A stretch of DNA of 28,827 nt. It comes from Prevotella sp. Its GTDB lineage: Bacteria > Bacteroidota > Bacteroidia > Bacteroidales > Bacteroidaceae. The stretch lies in contig JAFRMM010000192.1 of NCBI GenBank assembly GCA_017430675.1, positions 1 to 28,827 on the forward strand, read 5' to 3'. The position numbers and the translations under genes are program-made. The notes under the pieces were generated by a model, which was not told the DNA's origin, ran no database searches, and saw nothing but the letters and a program-made list of their open reading frames with translations. Numbering within the stretch: position 1 is the first letter of the stretch; each line of letters begins with the position of its first letter. Of the stretch, positions 7,134-13,705 are shown piece by piece.

Positions 7134-7341
7134 AATCCAGAGTCTTCAGATTGATGTCCATTTGCAAACCGAGCGTGTCGAGAATTGTCAACAGGGTGCT
7201 GAGTTGCGGATTGCCCTCACCCCGTTCGATGGCAACCAGTGTGTTGAGTCCCACACAGGCTAAATCGGAAAGCGTCTGCTGGTTTACGCCCAGATGTTTC
7301 CGCCGTTCCTTAATGATATTCCCTATCTTTTTCGCGTCCAT
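7120..7341 (-). CDS. hipB: HipB-like XRE-family transcriptional regulator
   Basis: Helix-turn-helix protein of 73 residues starting at ATG 7339-7341 (MDAKKIGNIIKERRKHLGVN). The HTH spans about residues 8-62, with LSDLACVGLNTLVAIERGE as the recognition part. The frame extends upstream to a GTG, but that would run across the operator, so the ATG is preferred. It is expected to repress its own operon by binding the palindrome 24-39 bases upstream. Products of hipS and hipT are probably co-repressors or binding partners. Confidence 0.85.
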   Translation of the reverse strand: MDAKKIGNIIKERRKHLGVNQQTLSDLACVGLNTLVAIERGEGNPQLSTLLTILDTLGLQMDINLKTLDYETV

Positions 7342-7364
7342 ATTGCTTTCACTGTTCCGACAAT

Positions 7365-7380
7365 TCACAATATATTGTGA
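7365..7380. promoter_or_regulatory. palindromic operator of the hipBST operon
   Basis: TCACAATATATTGTGA is a perfect 16-bp palindrome placed just downstream of the predicted transcription start and upstream of hipB, the right place for autorepression. Confidence 0.75.
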
Positions 7381-7388
7381 TTCCGCTG

Positions 7389-7419
7389 CAAAGATAGAGA
7401 AAAGAATTGAAACAACAAA
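7389..7419 (-). promoter_or_regulatory. hipBST promoter
   Basis: On the minus strand TTTG (7419-7416), a 19-base spacer and TATCTTTG (7396-7389) make a near-ideal Bacteroidota promoter. Predicted start about 7383, touching the operator palindrome. Confidence 0.8.
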
Positions 7420-7421
7420 GG

Positions 7422-7445
7422 AAAATCACAATAAAATGCGATTTT
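7422..7445. promoter_or_regulatory. second, imperfect palindrome upstream of hipBST promoter
   Basis: AAAATCACA and TGCGATTTT form 9-base arms (one mismatch) around ATAAAA; it repeats the TCACAATA half-site of the main operator. Its centre is 61 bases from that of the main operator, so HipB dimers could flank the promoter. Confidence 0.45.
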
Positions 7446-7488
7446 TATCAAAAAAAGCGCACACATGGGGCAGAAAAAGAGAAGTCCT

Positions 7489-8973
7489 TTAACCGAAGAG
7501 TTCGCGGAGGGCCTCTTCGACCTTGCGGACGGGATGGAGGGCGATGTGGTATTTCTTCGCGTCGAAGCCCTGGAGATTATATTTCGGAATGATGATATCG
7601 CTGAAGCCTAACTTCTCGGCCTCGGCGATGCGCTGTTCGATGCGGTTCACGGGACGCACCTCGCCGCTCAGTCCCACCTCGCCGCACATGCACCAGCCAC
7701 TCTCGATGGGTGTATCGACGTTCGACGAGAGCACGGCGGCGATGATGCTGAGGTCCATGGCGAGATCAGTGACGCGCAGGCCACCGGCAATATTGATAAA
7801 CACATCCTTCTGCATCAGTTTGAATCCCACGCGCTTCTCCAGTACGGCGAGGAGCATGTTCAGACGGCGCTGGTCAAAGCCAGTGGCGGAGCGCTGGGGC
7901 GTGCCGTAGGCAGCCGTCGAGACGAGGGCCTGCGTCTCCACGAGGAAGGGACGGACGCCTTCGATGGTCGAGGAGATGGCGATGCCAGAGAGGAGTGACC
8001 CCACCCCTGACCCCTCCCCTTGAGGGGCGGGGAATGAAGAGGGCGTGAGCAGGAGTTCGGAAGGGTTGCTGACCTGTCGCAGTCCGTTCTGCTGCATCTC
8101 ATAGATACCGAGTTCGGCGGTGGAGCCGAAGCGGTTCTTCATCGAACGCAGGATGCGGTACATATAGTGCTGGTCGCCCTCGAACTGGATGACGGTATCG
8201 ACGATATGCTCCAGGATCTTCGGTCCTGCTAATGTACCCTCCTTGGTGATATGACCGATGAGGATGACGGGCACTCCGCTTGTCTTGGCGAAGCGGAGCA
8301 GGGCAGAGGCGCACTCCCGCACCTGGGCGATGGAGCCAGCCGATGACTCCACATCCTCCGTCATGATGGTCTGGATGGAGTCGATGACCACCAGTTCGGG
8401 CTGCACCTCCTTGATATGGTCGAAGATATGCTCGAGGGAGTTCTCGCAAAGGATCAGGAAGTTGTCCGCGCCCTTGTTCAGACCACCCCGCCCTTCGGGC
8501 ACCCCTCCTGACTCAGGAGGGGAGGATGTGAGACGGTTGGCGCGCATCTTCAACTGGTGGGCACTCTCCTCACCGCTCACGTAGAGGATGCGCTTCTCAG
8601 GCATGTGGAGCATCGTCTGCAGCGAGAGCGTCGATTTGCCGATGCCCGGTTCGCCGCCCAAGAGCACGATGCTGCCAGGCACAAGACCACCACCCAGCAC
8701 GCGGTTCAGTTCCTCGTCGTGCATGTCGATGCGGGGGTCGTCGTGGTCTGAGATGTCGCTGAGGCGGAGCACCCGGGCAACAGAGGCGGCGAGCGACTGG
8801 GCGGACTGCGCACTGTTCAGACCCCTCCTGACCTCCCCTAACTTAGGGGAGGAATTTTCCACACGGATTTCCTTGAACGTGTTCCACTGCCCGCACGACG
8901 GGCATTTGCCTATCCACTTCGGCGACTCCTGGCCGCAGTTGGAGCATACGTATGCGATCTTGTCTTTTGCCAT
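7489..8973 (-). CDS. radA: DNA repair protein RadA
   Basis: RecA-like ATPase with a Lon-protease-like C-terminal domain; it drives branch migration during homologous recombination. The zinc finger is Cys10, Cys13, Cys24, Cys27 (CSNCG...CPSCG), Walker A is GGEPGIGKST near residue 106, and the RadA-specific motif KNRFG lies near residue 276. The start is ATG 8971-8973 (MAKDKIAYVCSNCG), as in the family; the frame runs 13 codons further upstream but through the promoter. At 494 residues it exceeds the usual 450-460. The excess lies in three Ser/Pro/Gly-rich segments, near residues 40-53, 150-164 and 309-326, each encoded by a small palindromic DNA element. None touches a catalytic motif, so function is probably kept. 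Confidence 0.95.
   Translation of the reverse strand: MAKDKIAYVCSNCGQESPKWIGKCPSCGQWNTFKEIRVENSSPKLGEVRRGLNSAQSAQSLAASVARVLRLSDISDHDDPRIDMHDEELNRVLGGGLVPGSIVLLGGEPGIGKSTLSLQTMLHMPEKRILYVSGEESAHQLKMRANRLTSSPPESGGVPEGRGGLNKGADNFLILCENSLEHIFDHIKEVQPELVVIDSIQTIMTEDVESSAGSIAQVRECASALLRFAKTSGVPVILIGHITKEGTLAGPKILEHIVDTVIQFEGDQHYMYRILRSMKNRFGSTAELGIYEMQQNGLRQVSNPSELLLTPSSFPAPQGEGSGVGSLLSGIAISSTIEGVRPFLVETQALVSTAAYGTPQRSATGFDQRRLNMLLAVLEKRVGFKLMQKDVFINIAGGLRVTDLAMDLSIIAAVLSSNVDTPIESGWCMCGEVGLSGEVRPVNRIEQRIAEAEKLGFSDIIIPKYNLQGFDAKKYHIALHPVRKVEEALRELFG
8011..8032. repeat. palindromic element in radA, copy 1 (inter-domain linker)
   Basis: CCCCTCCCC and GGGGCGGGG arms (one mismatch) around a 4-nt loop. 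It encodes the APQGEGSGVG stretch between the ATPase and Lon-like domains, without breaking the frame. Confidence 0.7.
8502..8522. repeat. palindromic element in radA, copy 2
   Basis: Perfect 10-bp arms (CCCCTCCTGA / TCAGGAGGGG) around one base, next to a GCCC-TTC-GGGC mini-hairpin (8489-8499) and preceded by GTTCAGAC. It encodes SSPPESGGVPEGRGGLN in RadA. Confidence 0.8.
8832..8852. repeat. palindromic element in radA, copy 3 (after zinc finger)
   Basis: Perfect 10-bp arms (CCTCCCCTAA / TTAGGGGAGG) around one base, preceded like copy 2 by GTTCAGAC and CCCCTCCTGA. It encodes SSPKLGEVRRGLN, which shares the SSP...RGLN frame with copy 2. Confidence 0.8.
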
Positions 8974-8981
8974 ATCGTCTG

Positions 8982-9013
8982 CAAAGATAGCGAAAAACCT
9001 CCACTTGTGCAAA
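8982..9013 (-). promoter_or_regulatory. radA promoter
   Basis: Minus strand TTTG (9013-9010), 20-base spacer, TATCTTTG (8989-8982). The box ends only eight bases before the radA ATG, which predicts an almost leaderless mRNA. Confidence 0.8.
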
Positions 9014-9050
9014 TTTTCGTGTATGATTGTTTTTTCTCTGATTTCATTTT

Positions 9051-9399
9051 CCTTTCAGCCGAGGCACAACATATTGATTTACAGTGCATTCGGCTGAAGG
9101 GTTATTCTGGCGTGTTCACAGGCAGGAACAGAGGGGCGACGGCTCTTTCTTCATGAGTCATCGTAAATGAATTTGACAATTGTCAAACGATCGTCCGACA
9201 ATTGTCAATTGATTGTCTGACAATTGTCAAATTACTCTATAGTGATCTCTAAGGAAAGAAACTAAGGCTCCAGAGCACATTTCTCGCTATTCTGCAAAAT
9301 CTGCAAAGTCCCCAATAAGAAATGAGATACCTTTCTTATCATATTTTACCATTCAGCCGAATGCACTGTAAATCAATACATTGTGCTCTGGCTGAAAGG
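9051..9399. repeat. 48-bp inverted repeat pair bounding a 349-bp intergenic segment (MITE-like or paired dispersed repeat)
   Basis: Bases 9051-9098 and 9352-9399 are reverse complements over 48 bases with five mismatches. Each copy is itself a hairpin whose ends are TTCAGCCG and CGGCTGAA. No flanking target duplication and no transposase are seen. The pair lies in the 494-base gene-free stretch between radA and the lipoprotein gene; besides this and the palindrome array inside it I see only the two promoters. Confidence 0.85.
9172..9229. promoter_or_regulatory. three GACAATTGTC palindromes spaced exactly 22 bp
   Basis: The 10-bp palindrome GACAATTGTC recurs with centres at 9179.5, 9201.5 and 9223.5; the first is extended to 16 perfect bases (TTTGACAATTGTCAAA). 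Spacing of about two helical turns would put bound dimers on one DNA face. No binding protein is identified. Confidence 0.6.
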
Positions 9400-9426
9400 T
9401 AAGTCTTCCAAATAATCGTTTAATAA

Positions 9427-9458
9427 TTTGGCTTTTTGCCCGACTTTTCGTACCTTTG
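9427..9458 (+). promoter_or_regulatory. promoter of the lipoprotein-TPR operon
   Basis: TTTG (9427-9430), 20-base spacer and TACCTTTG (9451-9458). The -7 box ends nine bases before the ATG at 9468, so the leader is predicted to be only a few bases long. Confidence 0.8.
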
Positions 9459-9467
9459 TCGCCGATT

Positions 9468-10385
9468 ATGAGACAACTGTTAATAGGTTTTTCGCTCTTG
9501 ATGCTCTTAGTGAGTTGCGGACAGTCGTATGAGGAGACGAAACGGCTGACGAAGGCGCAGAAGATAAGGCTGGCGCGCGAGGACTCGGCGGCCCTGAAGG
9601 TGGCCGTGATGCCCACGCTGGACTGTCTGCCCCTGTTCATCGCGAAGGACCGCCAACTGTTTGATACGGCTGTGGATATCCGTCTGAAGCGGTTTACGGC
9701 CCAGATGGACTGTGATACGGCCCTGATGCGTGGCAGGGTGGAAGGCTCTGTGACGGATCTGGTGCGGGCAGAGCGGATGAAGAAAGGGGGTGACAGTCTG
9801 ACGTACTTCTCAGCGACGAACGCCTACTGGCTGCTGATCAGCAACCGTCACCAGCGTATTACCCAGTTGAAGCACCTCGACGACAAGATGCTGGCCATGA
9901 CGCGCTATTCCGTGACGGATCTCCTGGGCGATCTGGCCGTGGATAGTGCGAAACTGAAGCCGGAACGCGTGTTCCGCATTCAGGTGAACGACGTGAACGT
10001 GCGCCTGAAGATGCTGGAGAACAATGAGATGGATGCCCTGTTGCTAACGGAGCCCCAGGCGACACAGGCTCTTCTGGGCAAGCACAAGGTGCTGCTCGAT
10101 ACCCGCAAGGAGGATATCAGGATGGGGGCCATCGTGTTCCGTGGGAAGGGTATGGACGATGCTAACCGTAAGAAGCAGATGGAGGTGTTCCTGAAGGGCT
10201 ATAACGCTGCCTGTGACTCCATCAACCATTTTGGCGTGCGCCATTACAGACAAGTGATCAGGAAATACTGTACCCTTTCCGAACAGGCTCTCGACGCCCT
10301 TCCCGACTCGCTGAAATATGAGCATGCCGCGGCTCCACGCCAGAAGGATATCGAGCGCGCCCAACAGTGGATTTCCAAGAAATAG
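9468..10385 (+). CDS. lipoprotein resembling NMT1/SsuA-type solute-binding proteins
   Basis: Predicted lipoprotein of 305 residues: signal peptide MRQLLIGFSLLMLLVSC with lipid-modified Cys17. The mature part (LKVAVMPTLDCLPLFIAKDRQLFD; later LLTEPQATQALL) has the order of strands and helices of periplasmic binding proteins of the NitT/TauT or ThiY kind. No ABC permease or ATPase is adjacent; it is paired with a TPR protein gene four bases downstream instead, so a non-transport role is possible. The ATG at 9468 is preferred over an upstream TTG because it directly starts the signal peptide and follows the -7 box. Ligand unknown. Confidence 0.65.
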   Translation: MRQLLIGFSLLMLLVSCGQSYEETKRLTKAQKIRLAREDSAALKVAVMPTLDCLPLFIAKDRQLFDTAVDIRLKRFTAQMDCDTALMRGRVEGSVTDLVRAERMKKGGDSLTYFSATNAYWLLISNRHQRITQLKHLDDKMLAMTRYSVTDLLGDLAVDSAKLKPERVFRIQVNDVNVRLKMLENNEMDALLLTEPQATQALLGKHKVLLDTRKEDIRMGAIVFRGKGMDDANRKKQMEVFLKGYNAACDSINHFGVRHYRQVIRKYCTLSEQALDALPDSLKYEHAAAPRQKDIERAQQWISKK

Positions 10386-10389
10386 GACT

Positions 10390-12576
10390 ATGGATACGCA
10401 TCAAAGCCTGAAAGAGATATGCCTGCATCTGGAAGCGCGTAATCTCAGTGCCGCCATCAGTGAGTTGGAGGCCTTCCTGTCCGTTCATCCCCATCAGGTG
10501 AACTCCGACAGGCTTCATGCCCTGCGTACCGACTACCAACTGATGGCCGACTATTGGAAGCGTGGCTTCAAGGATCCGCAGTTGCCTGCGCTCTATCAGG
10601 CGTTGCTGCAACGGATGTACGTGCTCTGCGCGAACATCAGCAGGCGCTATGGCGTGGGACATTCTTCCTACCTCTCGTCGGTCTATATGCGTCTGCACAT
10701 GACGGCGCGTGACTGGTCGCCCCAGAATATCCGCGAGGAACTGGAGGCCTTCGTCTCTGAGGCTGCCTTGCTGGAACTGGAGCCGGAGAACAAACGGGAG
10801 GCACGGCGGAAGGAACTGTACAGTCAGCACCAGCACCAGATGAACGTGCTGTTTGACTATGTCTTCACCTCAGACATCTGGACGAATGGCCAGGCCTCGG
10901 CCATGGAGGAGATATTACTGTCGCCGACGGTGGATGCCGTGGACCAGCAACTCATCATCAGTGCCGTGATGCTCTCGGCACTGGAGCAGTTCGACATGGC
11001 TAAGTTCCAGACAATGGTGCATGTCTATGAGCGGGCGACGGACGAGCGTGTGCGCCAGCGGGCCCTGGTGGGGTGGGTGCTGACGATCGACAGTCAGTTG
11101 GCTGCCTCTGTCTATCCAGAACTGATCCCCCTGGTGGAGAAACTGCTGGAGGATGAGCGATGCCGTCAGGAACTGGTGGAACTGCAGAAGCAGATCATCT
11201 TCTGCATCAACGCAGAACAGGACACGCAGACCATCCAGAGGGAGATCATGCCAGACCTGCTGAAGAACCAGCAGTTCCGCATGACGCGCAATGGCATCGA
11301 GGAGGTGGAGGAAGATCCCATGGAGGATATCCTGCATCCAGGGGAACAGGAACGCCGGCTGGAACAGGTAGAGGAGAGTTTCCAACGGATGCTGAACATG
11401 CAGAAGCAGGGCTCCGATATCTACTTCGGCGGCTTCTCGCAGATGAAACGCTTCTCGTTCTTCAATGAACTGAGCAACTGGTTCGTACCTTTCTATATCC
11501 ATCATCCTGCCATCTCCGAAGTGATGGCCAAGGCCGGACAGAACCGTTTCCTGCAGGTCATGATGGAGAAAGGTCCTTTCTGTAACAGCGACAAATACTC
11601 CTTTGTGCTCGCCTTCCAGCAGGTGATAGACCGTATCCCGCAGAACATGCGGGAGATGCTCGACAGGGGGGAGGCGTCTGTCAACGAGATGGCCGCGGAG
11701 GAGTTGGAGAGCACTGCCTATATGCGTCGTATCTATCTGCAGGACCTGTACCGTTTCTTCCGACTGTTCCCACAGCGGACGGAGTTCGTCAATCCCTTTG
11801 ATGCGGAAGATGCCAGATACCTGTTCTTTGCTGATGTCACCTTCTCGCAGACGCACCTCGAACCGTCGTTTAACGAGATTGCCGCCTTCCTGCTGAAACA
11901 GAAACGGATGAAGGAGGCGGCCATGGTGCTGGCCAATTGTGGGGAGGCGAGGCGCGACTTCCAGTTCTGGATGATGGCTGGCTATCTGTCCCAGCATCAG
12001 GCAGACGGGGTGGAAGCACCAGTACATGGCATCGACGATCTGCAGTGCTATGCGAAGGCCCTGGAGTTGAAGCCAGGACAGGAACGGGCACTCGTAGGCT
12101 ATGCGAGGGCACTTTTCGCCCGTGGAAAGTATGAAGAGGCACTGGAAACATACAACCAGTTGGTGGCCGTCAGTCCTGAGAAGAAGAGTTACCGCCTGAA
12201 CCGTGCCGTCAGCATGACGAACCTTGGACAATATGCCGGGGCGCTGAAGGACTTGTACCGTCTGAACTACGAGTCGCCTGAGGATCAGAACGTCAATCGC
12301 GTACTGGCCTGGGCGCTTGTCTGCGAAGGGAAGTATGAGGCGGCGGAGAAGATCTACTCACAGTTGCTGACAGACGGCGTCCAGCCCGACGACCTGTTGA
12401 ACTACGGCTATTGCCTGTGGTTCTCGGGCCATATAGATGAGGCCTCAGACTGTTTCCACCGTTTCCTGAAAGAGACGGGTGCGACACCGCAGTATATCCT
12501 TGAGAACGAGGCAGACCTGCTGAGGGAGAAAGGCATCACTGAGCCTGAGCAGCAGTTGATGCTCTATATCCTCTGA
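10390..12576 (+). CDS. TPR-repeat protein of unknown function
   Basis: A 728-residue soluble protein without signal peptide, starting at ATG 10390, four bases after the lipoprotein stop and therefore in the same operon. The N-terminal two thirds are helical and lack recognised motifs. From about residue 550 to 690 there are tandem TPR-like units, for example CYAKALELKPGQERALVGYA, ALFARGKYEEALETYNQL and GKYEAAEKIYSQLL. TPRs mediate protein-protein contacts; the partner is unknown. Its last 41 bases overlap antisense with the end of the acyltransferase gene. Confidence 0.8.
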   Translation: MDTHQSLKEICLHLEARNLSAAISELEAFLSVHPHQVNSDRLHALRTDYQLMADYWKRGFKDPQLPALYQALLQRMYVLCANISRRYGVGHSSYLSSVYMRLHMTARDWSPQNIREELEAFVSEAALLELEPENKREARRKELYSQHQHQMNVLFDYVFTSDIWTNGQASAMEEILLSPTVDAVDQQLIISAVMLSALEQFDMAKFQTMVHVYERATDERVRQRALVGWVLTIDSQLAASVYPELIPLVEKLLEDERCRQELVELQKQIIFCINAEQDTQTIQREIMPDLLKNQQFRMTRNGIEEVEEDPMEDILHPGEQERRLEQVEESFQRMLNMQKQGSDIYFGGFSQMKRFSFFNELSNWFVPFYIHHPAISEVMAKAGQNRFLQVMMEKGPFCNSDKYSFVLAFQQVIDRIPQNMREMLDRGEASVNEMAAEELESTAYMRRIYLQDLYRFFRLFPQRTEFVNPFDAEDARYLFFADVTFSQTHLEPSFNEIAAFLLKQKRMKEAAMVLANCGEARRDFQFWMMAGYLSQHQADGVEAPVHGIDDLQCYAKALELKPGQERALVGYARALFARGKYEEALETYNQLVAVSPEKKSYRLNRAVSMTNLGQYAGALKDLYRLNYESPEDQNVNRVLAWALVCEGKYEAAEKIYSQLLTDGVQPDDLLNYGYCLWFSGHIDEASDCFHRFLKETGATPQYILENEADLLREKGITEPEQQLMLYIL

Positions 12577-13702
12577 TTTTCTTTTTAGTTTGTTCGCTGA
12601 GCCAGGTGCCAAAGAGGGGGATGCCCACACCCGCTATCGTGTAGAGGATCCAGAAGAGATCCTGCTGCGAGTAGTCGTGGATCACCATGTGGCAACCTAT
12701 CTGGCGGATATCCAGTCCGTAGTACCAGATCTTGATGAGGCTCACCACCTTGTAGGCCACGATGTGGAAGATGAAGATGTTCAGTGTATGGTCGCCTGTA
12801 TAGACAAGGAAGCGCCTCAGGATATTCTCACGGCCATCCAGCCATCTGCTGATGTTATAGACCATCAGGAAACCGAGCAGGGCGGGGACGGGGAGCGAGA
12901 GGAACTGCGTATAGGTGGAGCGCCAGTTCATGTTGGCCGTCAGGTTCTCAGAGAAGTAATATACGATGGCGGCGAAGAGCAGGGTCGTCCAGATGCTGGC
13001 GTAGTATCTGGATACCAGCGCCTGATACTTATCGACGAACTGTCGGAAGATAAACCCGCAGCCGAAGAAGAAACAGCCCATCATGTCGCGGTAGCCGCCC
13101 TGCACCAGTGTTACCACCTTCAGACCTTCATACGTTTTCCAGGCGCAGAGCAGCAGCATGATCACGCAGATGAGATAGCCAGGTAACATAGGATTCCTAG
13201 AAATCCTAGAAATTCTAGGACACCTAGATAAGCCTATATCTATTATCTTATATAAAATAAGGTACAGGATGCTGGCGACGAAGAGCCCGCGGAAGAACCA
13301 GAAGGCCCCGCAGAGGAACTGGTCGTAGCCGCCCATCGCCGTGACGATGTTCCACAGGTTCTGCTGGATCTGGTGCCAGGTGTAAGGGTGGGTGACGCCG
13401 CCCGCCTCGTTGCCATAGACCTCATTGAGCACGCCGATGTCGAACATCCAGTTGTGGATGACCAGGAAGAATACCGACCACTTCACAAAGGGCCAGTAGA
13501 GACCCTTGATGCGCTTCTTGACAAAGGTCGCCTCGTCGTTCAGGTATCTTAGGGAGAAGAAGTAGCCCGCCGTGATGAAGAACAGGGGCATGTGGAACTC
13601 GAAGATAAACCTGCAGAGCCATCCCGGTGCCTCGGCATGGGCTATCACCATCAGGATGATCGCGATGCCCTTGCAGATGGATATGATGGTGTCGCGCTTC
13701 AT
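12536..13702 (-). CDS. membrane acyltransferase, acyltransferase-3 family
   Basis: Integral membrane protein of 388 residues with about ten hydrophobic helices. The N-terminal ICKGIAIILMVIAHAEAPGW carries the conserved membrane-embedded His of the acyltransferase-3 (OafA/NolL-type) family, followed by FEFHMPLFFITAGYFF. Such enzymes acetylate or acylate sugars of cell-surface glycans. The start ATG is three bases after the stop of the phospholipase-like gene upstream, so they are co-transcribed. A loop between helices contains PRISRISRNP, encoded by an in-frame palindromic repeat (13204-13220). Its C-terminus (STAAQAQ) is encoded on the strand opposite the TPR gene's end. Substrate unknown. 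Confidence 0.85.
   Translation of the reverse strand: MKRDTIISICKGIAIILMVIAHAEAPGWLCRFIFEFHMPLFFITAGYFFSLRYLNDEATFVKKRIKGLYWPFVKWSVFFLVIHNWMFDIGVLNEVYGNEAGGVTHPYTWHQIQQNLWNIVTAMGGYDQFLCGAFWFFRGLFVASILYLILYKIIDIGLSRCPRISRISRNPMLPGYLICVIMLLLCAWKTYEGLKVVTLVQGGYRDMMGCFFFGCGFIFRQFVDKYQALVSRYYASIWTTLLFAAIVYYFSENLTANMNWRSTYTQFLSLPVPALLGFLMVYNISRWLDGRENILRRFLVYTGDHTLNIFIFHIVAYKVVSLIKIWYYGLDIRQIGCHMVIHDYSQQDLFWILYTIAGVGIPLFGTWLSEQTKKKIRGYRASTAAQAQ
13204..13220. repeat. in-frame palindromic element in the acyltransferase gene
   Basis: TCCTAGAA and TTCTAGGA are perfect 8-bp arms around one base, embedded in further CCTAGAAAT/CCTAGATA copies between 13191 and 13228. On the coding strand it supplies the RISRISRNP loop. 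Confidence 0.75.
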
Positions 13703-13705
13703 GGG

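Noticed and set aside
7342..7368. Upstream GTG start for hipB giving 82 aa
   Set aside because: It would place the start inside the operator palindrome; the ATG at 7341 fits the HTH family start.
8974..9012. Thirteen-codon N-terminal extension of RadA
   Set aside because: It runs through the -33/-7 promoter elements, and the family starts at MAKDK.
9172..9237. Possible CRISPR-like repeat-spacer pattern at 22 bp
   Set aside because: Only three short palindromes with 12-base gaps; too short for repeats and spacers and no cas genes.
10915..12231. 438-codon minus-strand ORF opposite the TPR gene
   Set aside because: Mirror frame of a real gene: rich in His, Leu and Gln from antisense codons, no start context, no domain.
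9468..12576. ABC transporter operon
   Set aside because: Only the solute-binding-like lipoprotein is present; the partner is a TPR protein, with no permease or ATPase.
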